Shown here piece by piece: positions 9,135 to 17,410 of a DNA stretch of 64,000 bases. Source of the stretch: Ferrovibrio sp. GTDB lineage: Bacteria; Pseudomonadota; Alphaproteobacteria; Ferrovibrionales; Ferrovibrionaceae. Each line of letters opens with the position of its first letter. Position 1 is the stretch's first letter. Below the pieces are notes generated by a model, which made no database searches, was not told where the DNA came from, and worked only from the letters and a program-made list of their open reading frames with translations. The stretch is from NCBI RefSeq assembly GCF_019636075.1, contig NZ_JAHBYG010000007.1, positions 1 through 64,000 on the forward strand, read 5' to 3'. Both the position numbers and the translations under genes were made by a program.

Positions 9135-9241
9135 GAGGCTGGGGGAACCAAAAAAGAGGAACGCAACTAAACGAAACTAAACGTCAACCAACGATACGCA
9201 CGGGACTTAAAAGACGACCGGGACTTAAAAAGTCGCGGAGC

Positions 9242-9775
9242 TTAAGACTGGATCTTCCAGCTGCCATCGGGCTGGCGGCAGGCGGTGCCGAAGGCCTGTT
9301 CGCTCTTGCCCTGCACGATGATGGTCTGCTGGAATTCGCGGCAATACTGGCCGCTGGGTGCCTGGTAGGCGGGCTGCGGCACCACGGTGCCGGCATTGCC
9401 GCTATCGGGGTTGCGCCAGCTCACGGCGGTGCCGGAGCGCGCGGTTTCAAAAGCCTGCTGGTTGGCGCGGGCTGCATATTGCTGGTCGGCACGATCGAGC
9501 GACTTGCCGGCTTCCGAGCCCAGCAGGGCGCCCAGCAGGGTGCCGGCGGCCACGCCCACGAGCTGGCCGGTGCCCTTGCCGAATTGCGCGCCGGCCACGG
9601 CGCCGCCGACACCGCCCAGAACGGTGCCCACATTCTGCTTCGGGCCCTGCTCGGCGCAGGCGGTCAGCCCGAGCGCCAATGCCGCCACCGCCAGCAGCGG
9701 GGCACGGCCTGCTTTGAAGGCCTGGCCCGACCGGAAGGATTTGGCGGGACTGGCAGGAAGCGTGATGGCGCGCAT
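9242..9775 (-). CDS. Glycine-zipper 2TM-domain outer-membrane lipoprotein (17 kDa surface antigen family)
   Basis: A 177-residue predicted lipoprotein. A hydrophobic signal ends in the lipobox LGLTAC (about residues 35-40). A Gly-rich zipper follows (VGTVLGGVGGAVAGAQFGKG, TLLGALLGSEAG, about 49-91), then a C-terminal domain with Cys residues in YCREFQQTIIV and TACRQPDGSW. This arrangement matches the rickettsial 17 kDa surface antigen/RT0821 type. The N-terminal 20 residues before the hydrophobic core are longer than usual, so a later start is possible. It ends in a clear terminator. Confidence 0.85.
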   Translation of the reverse strand: MRAITLPASPAKSFRSGQAFKAGRAPLLAVAALALGLTACAEQGPKQNVGTVLGGVGGAVAGAQFGKGTGQLVGVAAGTLLGALLGSEAGKSLDRADQQYAARANQQAFETARSGTAVSWRNPDSGNAGTVVPQPAYQAPSGQYCREFQQTIIVQGKSEQAFGTACRQPDGSWKIQS

Positions 9776-10065
9776 TCTGGCGGCTCCTAAGGTTAAGAAA
9801 CCTGGACCAAAGGGTCTGGGATCAAACGGTTTGGCGTCCCGGGCGATGCTCCCGATCCGCGCTTCCGCCCACAGGACTTGGGGGAAGTCTCCCGGGGGAG
9901 GGGAGAGGGAAGAAGCAGCGGAAAAGGCGCATCGCCCGTTCGGCCATGGTGAAAGGATGGGCGGCGAATAGGGCGGGAATGCGGCAAGGGTTGGGAATTA
10001 TGGGGGCATGATGTATACCCGCCGTTACGGTATTTCCGCCGTTAACATGGTAAAGATATCCGCCA
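9776..10065. other. Divergent intergenic region, no gene seen
   Basis: These 290 bp lie between the leftward lipoprotein gene and rightward pdxH and must hold both promoters. A G-rich tract lies around 9885-9915. I found no convincing ORF, RNA gene or clear promoter hexamers. Confidence 0.5.
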
Positions 10066-10653
10066 ATGGATGCCTATTCAGACCCCTTCGCGCATTTCGA
10101 GGCCTGGTTTGCCGAGGCGAGCCGGACCGAGCCCAACGACCCCAATGCCATGGCCATTGCCACGGTGGACGGCGATGGCCTGCCCAATCTGCGCATGGTG
10201 CTGCTGAAGGGCCATGACGGCGACGGCTTCGTGTTCTACACCAATTTCGAAAGCGCCAAGGGCCGCGAATTGCTGAGCCATCCCAAGACGGCGGCGCTGT
10301 TCCACTGGAAAAGCCTGCGCCGCCAGGTGCGTATCCGCGGCCCGGTGAGCCAGGTGAGCGACGCCGAAGCCGATGCCTATTTCGCTTCGCGCCCGCGCGA
10401 CAGCCGGATCGGCGCCTGGGCCTCGGCGCAATCGCGGCCGCTGCAGGGCCGTTTCGAGCTGGAAGCCAGCGTGGCGAAATACGCCGCCAAATACGCCATC
10501 GGCGAGGTGCCGCGGCCGCCGCATTGGTCTGGCTTCCGCATCGCGCCGCAGAGCATCGAATTCTGGGCCGACCGGCCGTTCCGCCTGCATGACCGCCTGG
10601 TCTACAGCCGCAGCCAGGATGGCGGCTGGACCACCGAGCGGCTGTATCCGTAA
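10066..10653 (+). CDS. pdxH: Pyridoxamine/pyridoxine 5'-phosphate oxidase
   Basis: FMN-dependent enzyme that makes pyridoxal 5'-phosphate (vitamin B6) from PNP or PMP. The 195-residue length is normal. Family features seen are [21 protein letters not shown] (start of the FMN-binding fold), [23 protein letters not shown] and the C-terminal [16 protein letters not shown] plus RLHDRLVY. No good ribosome-binding site precedes ATG 10066. The next gene starts 8 bp after the stop, suggesting coupling with the metal exporter. Confidence 0.97.
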   Translation: MDAYSDPFAHFEAWFAEASRTEPNDPNAMAIATVDGDGLPNLRMVLLKGHDGDGFVFYTNFESAKGRELLSHPKTAALFHWKSLRRQVRIRGPVSQVSDAEADAYFASRPRDSRIGAWASAQSRPLQGRFELEASVAKYAAKYAIGEVPRPPHWSGFRIAPQSIEFWADRPFRLHDRLVYSRSQDGGWTTERLYP

Positions 10654-10661
10654 GCAGCCCG

Positions 10662-11603
10662 ATGGCCACCGCCGACACCGAACGGCTGATGCGCCAGGCC
10701 ACCTATGCCTCGGTGGCGGTGGCCGGCGTGCTGATCGTGACCAAGCTGGGCGCCTGGCTGTATTCGGATTCCGTGGCCCTGCTGGCCAGCCTGATCGATT
10801 CGACCCTGGATGCCTTCGCCTCGCTGCTCAATCTGCTGGCGGTGCGCCATGCCCTGGTGCCGGCGGATTCCGATCACCGTTTCGGCCATGGCAAGGCCGA
10901 GGCGCTGGCCGGGCTGGGGCAATCGGCTTTCGTATTCGGATCGGCGCTGTTTCTGGGCTTCGAGGCGATCCATCGCCTGATCCAGCCGCAACCGCTGGAA
11001 GGCGGCCCCATCGCATTGGGCGTGATGGGCATTTCGATTGCCCTCACCCTGGCGCTGGTGCTGTTCCAGCGCCATGTGGTGGCGCGCACGCGTTCGGTGG
11101 CGATCACCGCCGACCGGCTGCATTACCTGGGCGACCTGCTCAGCAACATGGTGGTGATCCTGGCCTTGGTGGGCGCCTGGCTGGGCGGTCCGCTCTGGCT
11201 GGATCCGTTGGGCGGCCTGGCGGTGGCGCTGATCATCCTGAAAGGTGCGGTGGATATCCTGCGGCATTCCTTCAATCAGTTGATGGACCGCGAACTCGCC
11301 GATGGCGAACAGGACGACATCCGCAAGACCGTGCTGGCGCAGCCCGATGTGCGCGGCATGCACGATCTGCGCACCCGGCGCTCGGGCACGCATATCTTCA
11401 TCCAGTTCCATCTCGAACTCGATCCCGATATCACGTTGCGCGCCGCCCATCGCATCGCGGTGGATGTGTTGAACGTGCTTAAACTGCGTTATCCCGATGC
11501 CGATATCATCATCCATGAAGATCCCGGCCCCGACCAGATCGTGCCCGATAGCGTGGTATCCGGCACGCAGCGTTCAGACGACACGAAACACTCCCCGTCG
11601 TAA
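10662..11603 (+). CDS. fieF: Cation diffusion facilitator (FieF/YiiP-type metal exporter)
   Basis: A 313-residue CDF transporter exchanging divalent metal (Fe2+/Zn2+ type) for protons at the inner membrane. Six membrane helices fall in about residues 15-210. The metal site residues appear as DSTLD in TM2 (about 46-50) and HYLGD in TM5 (about 155-159), the DxxxD/HxxxD pair of YiiP. A cytoplasmic C-terminal domain carries HDLRTRRSGTHIFIQFHLELD. Metal specificity is not decided by sequence alone. Confidence 0.93.
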   Translation: MATADTERLMRQATYASVAVAGVLIVTKLGAWLYSDSVALLASLIDSTLDAFASLLNLLAVRHALVPADSDHRFGHGKAEALAGLGQSAFVFGSALFLGFEAIHRLIQPQPLEGGPIALGVMGISIALTLALVLFQRHVVARTRSVAITADRLHYLGDLLSNMVVILALVGAWLGGPLWLDPLGGLAVALIILKGAVDILRHSFNQLMDRELADGEQDDIRKTVLAQPDVRGMHDLRTRRSGTHIFIQFHLELDPDITLRAAHRIAVDVLNVLKLRYPDADIIIHEDPGPDQIVPDSVVSGTQRSDDTKHSPS

Positions 11604-11629
11604 CGGGATCATAACAGGATGCTTGGCCC

Positions 11630-13036
11630 ATGCGCGTGATTGCCGGTTTCGTTTTCGCTTTGCTGGGTGCGATGATCGCACCGCCTGCCTTCGCGGCCTC
11701 CATCAACGGCGCGGAACTCGGCATCCTCTGGGCGCTGCCATTCGCCGGCATCCTGCTGTCGATCGCTTTGCTGCCGCTGCTGGCGCCGGCTGTGTGGCAT
11801 CATCATTACGGCAAGATCACGGCGGCCTGGGCGCTGGCCTTCCTGCTGCCTTTCGCCGCCAGCCATGGCGCCGGCAATGCCGCCCATGCGCTGTTGGAAG
11901 TGGCCTTGCATGAATATATCCCCTTCATCATCCTTTTGCTGGCGCTGTTCACGGTTGCCGGCGGCGTGCGTCTGCTCGGCAACCTGCATGGTTCGCCCAG
12001 CCTCAACACCACGCTGCTGCTGATCGGCACGGTGATCGCAAGCTGGATGGGCACCACCGGCGCTTCGATGCTGCTGATCCGCCCGCTGATCCGCGCCAAC
12101 GACAACCGCAAGCATAATGTGCATGTGGTGGTGTTCTTCATCTTCCTGGTTTCCAATATCGGCGGCGCGCTCACGCCGCTGGGCGACCCGCCGCTTTTCC
12201 TGGGCTTCCTGAAGGGTGTGGATTTCTTCTGGACCACGCAGCATCTGTTCGCGCCCACCCTGCTGGTGGCGGTGATCCTGCTGGGCCTGTTCTATGCCAT
12301 CGACAGCTACTATTACCGCAAGGAAGGCATCACGCCGTCCGATCCCTCGCCCGACAGCCCGATCGGCATGGAGGGCGGCATCAACCTGGTGCTGCTGGTG
12401 GCGATCATCCTGGCGGTGCTGATGTCTGGCATGTGGAAGCCGGGCGTCACCCTGTCGGTTTTCGGCATTGCCGTGGAATTGCAGAATCTGGCGCGCGATC
12501 TGCTGCTGCTGGTCATCACCGGGCTGTCGCTGAAGCTGACCGCCAAGGAAAGCCGCGATGGCAACGGGTTCTCCTGGGGCCCGATCGTGGAAGTGGCCAA
12601 GCTGTTCGCCGGCATCTTCGTCACCATCATTCCCGCCATCGCCATCCTGCGCGCCGGCCAGGATGGCGCGCTCAGCGGCCTGGTGATGCTGGCCTCGAAT
12701 GCCGATGGCAGCCCCAACAACGCGATGTATTTCTGGCTCGCCGGCGGATTGTCCAGCTTCCTGGATAACGCGCCCACCTATCTGGTGTTCTTCAACATGG
12801 CCAGCGGCGATGCCGCCACCATGATGGGGCAGCTGGGCACCACGCTGCTGGCGGTATCGGCCGGCGCGGTGTTCATGGGCGCCAACACCTATATCGGCAA
12901 CGCGCCGAATTTCATGGTGAAGGCGATTGCCGAGGAAATGCAGGTGAAGATGCCCAGCTTTTTCGGCTACATGGCCTGGAGCTGCCTGATCCTGCTGCCC
13001 TGCTTCGCGCTGGTCACAATCGTGTTTTTCCGCTGA
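11630..13036 (+). CDS. NhaD/CitMHS-like sodium:proton antiporter family permease (copy 1)
   Basis: A 468-residue inner-membrane protein of the ion-transporter superfamily (NhaD/ArsB/CitMHS_2 type). It has an N-terminal signal-like segment ending AFAA and about 11-12 further membrane helices. Conserved stretches include NLHGSPSLNT, GTTGASMLLIRPLIRAN and GGALTPLGDPPLFLGFL, the last typical of NhaD-like transporters. SNDAxx-like motif at the end reads FLDNAPTYLVFFNMA. Substrate (Na+/H+ or a dicarboxylate) is not decided. A close paralogue follows 74 bp downstream. Confidence 0.88.
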   Translation: MRVIAGFVFALLGAMIAPPAFAASINGAELGILWALPFAGILLSIALLPLLAPAVWHHHYGKITAAWALAFLLPFAASHGAGNAAHALLEVALHEYIPFIILLLALFTVAGGVRLLGNLHGSPSLNTTLLLIGTVIASWMGTTGASMLLIRPLIRANDNRKHNVHVVVFFIFLVSNIGGALTPLGDPPLFLGFLKGVDFFWTTQHLFAPTLLVAVILLGLFYAIDSYYYRKEGITPSDPSPDSPIGMEGGINLVLLVAIILAVLMSGMWKPGVTLSVFGIAVELQNLARDLLLLVITGLSLKLTAKESRDGNGFSWGPIVEVAKLFAGIFVTIIPAIAILRAGQDGALSGLVMLASNADGSPNNAMYFWLAGGLSSFLDNAPTYLVFFNMASGDAATMMGQLGTTLLAVSAGAVFMGANTYIGNAPNFMVKAIAEEMQVKMPSFFGYMAWSCLILLPCFALVTIVFFR

Positions 13037-13110
13037 GATCGGCCACGGGCGGGGTTGCAATCTCCGCCGCCGATTGCCATTTAACCCGGATATTTTGGTA
13101 AATAACGGGG

Positions 13111-14538
13111 ATGGCAATGCATATGGGAAAAATCCGCGCCGCAGCGGCTGGCGCGGCATTGGTTGGATATCTGTGTCTGCTCGGAGCGCCGGCCTTTGCC
13201 GCCGATATCGATGGCGCCTCGCTGTCGCTGCTCTGGGGTTTGCCTTTCATGGGCATCCTGCTCTCGATCGCGCTAATGCCGCTGCTGGTGCCGGATTTCT
13301 GGCATCACCATTACGGCAAGGTGGCGGCCTTCTGGGCGCTGGCCTTCCTGCTGCCCTTCGCGCTTTATGCCGATATCGCCACGGCCGCGACTGCCGTGCT
13401 CAGCGTGGCTTTGCATGAATATATCCCCTTCGTGATCCTGCTCGGCGCGCTGTTCACCATCGCCGGCGGCGTGCGCTTAGTCGGCAACCTGCATGGTTCG
13501 CCCAGCCTGAATACTGGCCTGCTGGCCGCCGGCACGGTGCTGGCGAGTTGGATGGGCACCACGGGTGCGGCGATGCTGTTGATCCGGCCGCTGATCCGCG
13601 CCAACGACGACCGGCCGCATAATGTGCATGTGATCGTGTTCTTCATCTTCCTGGTGGGCAATGTGGGCGGTGCGCTCACGCCGCTGGGCGATCCGCCGCT
13701 GTTTCTCGGCTTCCTGCTCGGCGTGCGCTTTTTCTGGACGGCGGAGGCGATGCTGCTGCCGATGCTGCTGATCAGCATGATTCTGCTGGCGATGTTCTAT
13801 TTCCTGGATCTGCATTACTACAACAAGGAAGGCCGCACGCCCGACAAGTCGCCGGATTCCAATATCGGCCTGGAAGGCGGCATCAACATTCCGCTGCTGG
13901 GCGGCGTGGTGGCCGCCGTGCTGATGTCTGGCACCTGGAAGCCGGGTTTCGAATGGAGCCTGTTCGGCGTATCGGTGGCGCCGCAGAATGTGGCGCGCGA
14001 TGTGATCCTGGTGGGCCTGGCGGTGGCCTCGATGCTGCTCACCCGCACGGAATCGCGCCAGGCCAACGGCTTTTCCTGGGAGCCGATCCTGGAAGTGGCC
14101 AAGCTGTTTGCCGGCATTTTCCTCACCATCGTGCCGGTGATCGCCATCCTGCGTGCCGGCGAACAGGGGCAATTGGCCGAGATCATCCGCCTGGTCACCC
14201 AGCCCGATGGCAGCCCGCATAACGCGATGTATTTCTGGCTCACCGGCATCTTGTCGGCCTTCCTCGACAACGCCCCCACCTATCTGGTGTTCTTCAACAT
14301 GGCGGGCGGCGATGCGCAGCGATTGATGGGCCCGCTGGCCGATACCCTGCTGGCGATTTCGGCCGGCGCGGTGTTTTTCGGTGCGCTCAGCTATATCGGC
14401 AACGCGCCGAATTTCATGGTGAAGGCGATTGCCGAGCAATCCGGCATCAAGATGCCCAGCTTTTTCGGCTATATGGCCTGGTCGGTGCCGATCCTGCTGC
14501 CGGTCTTTGCGCTGGTGACGGTGTTTTTCTTTCTGTGA
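13111..14538 (+). CDS. NhaD/CitMHS-like sodium:proton antiporter family permease (copy 2)
   Basis: A 475-residue paralogue of the preceding permease, alignable over its whole length with blocks of near identity (NLHGSPSLNTGLL, GGALTPLGDPPLFLGFL, FLDNAPTYLVFFNMA, YIGNAPNFMVKAIAE). The signal-like N-terminus ends GAPAFAAD. It is a tandem duplicate that has diverged in the N-terminus and the loop around residues 215-245. The pair may form separate transporters with different ion affinity or a heterodimer. A second ATG (MGKIRAA) 12 bp in is an alternative start. Confidence 0.88.
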   Translation: MAMHMGKIRAAAAGAALVGYLCLLGAPAFAADIDGASLSLLWGLPFMGILLSIALMPLLVPDFWHHHYGKVAAFWALAFLLPFALYADIATAATAVLSVALHEYIPFVILLGALFTIAGGVRLVGNLHGSPSLNTGLLAAGTVLASWMGTTGAAMLLIRPLIRANDDRPHNVHVIVFFIFLVGNVGGALTPLGDPPLFLGFLLGVRFFWTAEAMLLPMLLISMILLAMFYFLDLHYYNKEGRTPDKSPDSNIGLEGGINIPLLGGVVAAVLMSGTWKPGFEWSLFGVSVAPQNVARDVILVGLAVASMLLTRTESRQANGFSWEPILEVAKLFAGIFLTIVPVIAILRAGEQGQLAEIIRLVTQPDGSPHNAMYFWLTGILSAFLDNAPTYLVFFNMAGGDAQRLMGPLADTLLAISAGAVFFGALSYIGNAPNFMVKAIAEQSGIKMPSFFGYMAWSVPILLPVFALVTVFFFL

Positions 14539-14659
14539 CGCTTCGTTTAAGGCGGCGCAAGCCGAATTGAGAAATGGCCCGAATCGGAGTAGTGTGACAC
14601 CGATTCGGGCCGCATGCTTTCAGATCATGGCCTAGGCCCGTCATCAGGAGGGCCGCGCC

Positions 14660-15247
14660 ATCGCTACCGCATCGAAAAACACCGCATCGAAAAACACTGC
14701 ACCGAAAAAGACCGCCGCAAAGAAGCCTGCCGCGAAAAAACCTGCCGCGAAAAAGCCAGTAGCCAAGAAACCGGCAGCCAAGAAACTGGCAGCCAGGGCA
14801 CCGGTAGCCAGGACACCGGCCATTGCCAAGGCCAAGAAGCCGGTTCTCAAGCAGGCGGCGGCCAAGAAGGCGAAGGCCGCAGCGCCGCTCGGCGCGGTCG
14901 AAAAGCTGCATCAACTGATCCTGAAATCGCTGGACGACGACAAGGCCGAAGAGGTGGTGTCGATCCCGCTGGCCGGCAAATCCTCGGTGGCGGATTACAT
15001 CGTGGTGGCCTCGGGCCGCTCCTCGCGCCAGGTTTCCGCCATCGCCGAGCATCTGGTGCAGCGCGTGGCCCAGGCCACCGGCCACAAGGCGCGGGTGGAA
15101 GGCAAGGGCGTGGGCGACTGGGTGCTGATCGATGCCGGCGATATCGTGGTGCATATCTTCCGGCCGGAAGTGCGCGGCTTCTACAAGCTGGAAAAGATGT
15201 GGGGCACCGATATTCCCGATATCGAGATCGGCGAACCGGCGGCCTGA
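14660..15247 (+). CDS. rsfS: Ribosomal silencing factor RsfS with long Ala/Lys repeat extension; probable ATC start
   Basis: RsfS binds ribosomal protein uL14 and blocks subunit joining in starvation. The conserved domain runs VEKLHQLILKSLDDD ... IVVASGRSSRQV ... GDWVLIDAGDIVVHIF ... LEKMWG. Its frame continues upstream through ten Ala/Lys pentapeptides to an in-frame TAG at 14633, with no ATG, GTG or TTG between that stop and GTG 14954, which would cut into the domain. AGGAGG at 14646 sits eight bases before ATC 14660, and the product would then read (M)ATASKNT. So ATC is the best start (195 residues). A sequence error or strain-specific ATG loss is the alternative. rlmH follows directly. 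Confidence 0.85.
   Translation: MATASKNTASKNTAPKKTAAKKPAAKKPAAKKPVAKKPAAKKLAARAPVARTPAIAKAKKPVLKQAAAKKAKAAAPLGAVEKLHQLILKSLDDDKAEEVVSIPLAGKSSVADYIVVASGRSSRQVSAIAEHLVQRVAQATGHKARVEGKGVGDWVLIDAGDIVVHIFRPEVRGFYKLEKMWGTDIPDIEIGEPAA
14669..14818 (+). repeat. Ten 15-bp tandem units encoding Ala/Lys/Pro pentapeptides in rsfS
   Basis: Exactly ten 5-codon units (ASKNT, ASKNT, APKKT, AAKKP three times, VAKKP, AAKKL, AARAP, VARTP) encode a basic disordered tail before the RsfS domain, resembling histone H1-like AAKKP repeats. It could add RNA or ribosome affinity; this is inference. Confidence 0.9.
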
Positions 15248-15253
15248 GGCGCC

Positions 15254-15745
15254 GTGCGCATCATCGTTGCCTGTGTGGGCAAGGCCGGCCGGGCCAAGCA
15301 TGATGCGGTGGCCAGCCTGATCGAGGAGTATCGCAGCCGGCTGCCCTGGCCGGTGGATATCCGCGAGGTGGAAGACAAGCGGCCAGGCAGCGTGGCGGAA
15401 AAGAAGGCCCGTGAGGCCACGCTGTTGCGCGCTGCCCTGCAGGCCCATGGCGGGACCGGCCTGCCGCCCGGCGCCCCCATCGTGGCGCTGGACGAGCATG
15501 GCAAAAACCTCAGCAGCCGGGATTTCGCCGGCCAGATCGGTGCCTGGCGCGATGAAGGCTCGGGCGGCATCGGTTTCGTGATCGGCGGCGCCGATGGCCT
15601 GGATGCCGGGCTTTTGGCCGAAACCCGCTTGAAAATCGCCTTCGGCGCCATGACTTGGCCGCATTTGCTGGCCAGGATGCTGCTGCTGGAACAGCTTTAT
15701 CGTGCCTGGAGCCTGCTGAATAACCATCCCTATCACCGGGATTGA
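15254..15745 (+). CDS. rlmH: 23S rRNA (pseudouridine1915-N3) methyltransferase RlmH
   Basis: SPOUT-class methyltransferase acting on helix 69 of 23S rRNA in assembled 70S ribosomes. The 163 residues include LDEHGKNLSSRDFA, the SAM-binding trefoil knot FVIGGADGLDAGLL and the C-terminal TWPHLLARMLLLEQLYRAWSLLNNHPYHRD block, all typical. The start is GTG 15254, six bases after the rsfS stop; rsfS-rlmH is a common pair. Confidence 0.97.
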   Translation: MRIIVACVGKAGRAKHDAVASLIEEYRSRLPWPVDIREVEDKRPGSVAEKKAREATLLRAALQAHGGTGLPPGAPIVALDEHGKNLSSRDFAGQIGAWRDEGSGGIGFVIGGADGLDAGLLAETRLKIAFGAMTWPHLLARMLLLEQLYRAWSLLNNHPYHRD

Positions 15746-15826
15746 TCCAGCCGGCATCGTGACTAAGCCGCGTCCCTGCGCTATGTAATCCTGGAATCCC
15801 GCAACTTTTTCCCGTTTTGACCTGCC

Positions 15827-17410
15827 ATGACCGAAGCCAAACGCATTCCGAAACCTGTCGTTCTCTGCATCCTGGATGGCTGGGGCTTGCGCGACGACCC
15901 GACCGACAATGCCATCGCCCAGGCCCGGCTGCCCAATTGGCGCCGTCTGATCGGCAGCCGGCCGTTTGCCAAGGTGGGCACCTCTGGCCGCGATGTCGGG
16001 CTACCCGATGGCCAGATGGGCAATTCCGAGGTAGGCCACATGAATATCGGCGCCGGCCGCATCGCCGTGCCCGATCTCGGCCGGTTGGATAACGCCGTGG
16101 CCGATGGCTCGCTCAAGGATAATCCGGCGCTCAAGGCTTTCATCGCCAAGCTGAAGGCATCCGGCGGCGCGCTGCATCTGCTGGGCCTGCTGTCGCCCGG
16201 CGGCGTGCATTCGCATCAGGATCACATGGCCGCCCTGGCCCGCATCATGGATGCCGAAGGCATCACGGTGTGGGTGCATGCCTTCACCGATGGCCGCGAT
16301 ACGCCGCCGCGTTCGGCGCTGGAATACCTGGCGCAATTCCGCGCCGACATCGCCGGCACCACGCGGGTGCGCTTCGGCACGCTCAGCGGCCGCTTCTATG
16401 CCATGGACCGCGACAAGCGCTGGGATCGCGTGGCGCGCGCCTATGCCGCCCTGGTGCTGGCCGAAGGCGAGCAAGCCGCCAGCGCGGAAGCCGCCGTGCA
16501 GCAGGGTTATGGCGCCGAATTGTCGGATGAGTTCATCCTGCCCAGCGTGCTGCAGGATTATCCCGGCATGCAAGACGGCGATGGCCTGCTGATGGCGAAT
16601 TTCCGTGCCGACCGCGCGCGCGAAATCCTGCTCGGCCTGCTGGATCCGCATTTCGACGGCTTTCCGCGCCCCAGCCTGCCGAAATTCGCGGCGGCTTTAG
16701 GTGTGACGGAATATTCCACGCAGTTGAACGAATTCATGGCCACGGCGTTTCCGCCCATGCGCTATCCCAATACGCTGGGCGAATGGCTGGCCAAGCATGG
16801 CCGCACGCAATTGCGCATCGCCGAGACCGAGAAATACGCCCATGTGACATTCTTCATGAATGGCGGCGAAGAAACCCCCAATGCGGGCGAAGACCGTATC
16901 CTGGTGCCCAGCCCCAAGGTTGCCACCTACGATCTGCAGCCGGAAATGTCGGCCGCCGAAGTGACCGACAAACTCACCGCTGCCGTTCTGTCGGGGCAAT
17001 ACGATCTGGCCATCGTGAATTTCGCCAACCCCGATATGGTGGGCCATAGCGGCTCGTTGCCGGCGGCGGTGAAGGCTGCGGAAGCGGTGGATGCCTGCCT
17101 CGGCCGGCTGGAAGCGGCGGTGGAAAAAGCCGGCGGCATCCTGCTGATCACCGCCGATCACGGCAATCTGGAACAGATGCGCGACCCCGCCACCCATCAG
17201 GCCCATACCCAGCATACCACCAATCCGGTGCCGCTGGTGCTGACCGGACCGGGCGCGGAAAACTATCGCCTCAGCGATGGCCGGCTGTGCGATATCGCGC
17301 CCACCCTGCTGTATTTCCTGCAATTGCCGCAGCCCGCCGAGATGACCGGCCATAGCCTGGCGCAGCTTGCCGCCGCCGCCGATGCACATGCCGATCGGCG
17401 CCTTGCGTAA
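15827..17410 (+). CDS. gpmI: 2,3-bisphosphoglycerate-independent phosphoglycerate mutase
   Basis: Mn-dependent glycolytic enzyme converting 3-phosphoglycerate to 2-phosphoglycerate. It is 527 residues long, slightly more than usual. The metal/nucleophile residues are visible as ILDGWG (D17) and the catalytic Ser in QMGNSEVGHMNIGAGR (S67). Further markers are HSHQDHM, HAFTDGRDTPPRSA, NFRADRAREI, FFNGGEE-like FFMNGGEE and NFANPDMVGHSG ... TADHGN. It overlaps the start of the envC-like gene by about 30 bp. Confidence 0.97.
   Translation: MTEAKRIPKPVVLCILDGWGLRDDPTDNAIAQARLPNWRRLIGSRPFAKVGTSGRDVGLPDGQMGNSEVGHMNIGAGRIAVPDLGRLDNAVADGSLKDNPALKAFIAKLKASGGALHLLGLLSPGGVHSHQDHMAALARIMDAEGITVWVHAFTDGRDTPPRSALEYLAQFRADIAGTTRVRFGTLSGRFYAMDRDKRWDRVARAYAALVLAEGEQAASAEAAVQQGYGAELSDEFILPSVLQDYPGMQDGDGLLMANFRADRAREILLGLLDPHFDGFPRPSLPKFAAALGVTEYSTQLNEFMATAFPPMRYPNTLGEWLAKHGRTQLRIAETEKYAHVTFFMNGGEETPNAGEDRILVPSPKVATYDLQPEMSAAEVTDKLTAAVLSGQYDLAIVNFANPDMVGHSGSLPAAVKAAEAVDACLGRLEAAVEKAGGILLITADHGNLEQMRDPATHQAHTQHTTNPVPLVLTGPGAENYRLSDGRLCDIAPTLLYFLQLPQPAEMTGHSLAQLAAAADAHADRRLA

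Noticed and set aside
14614..15303. Long plus-strand frame overlapping rsfS
   Set aside because: It is out of frame with the clear RsfS domain and its low-complexity product is a shadow of the Ala/Lys repeat.
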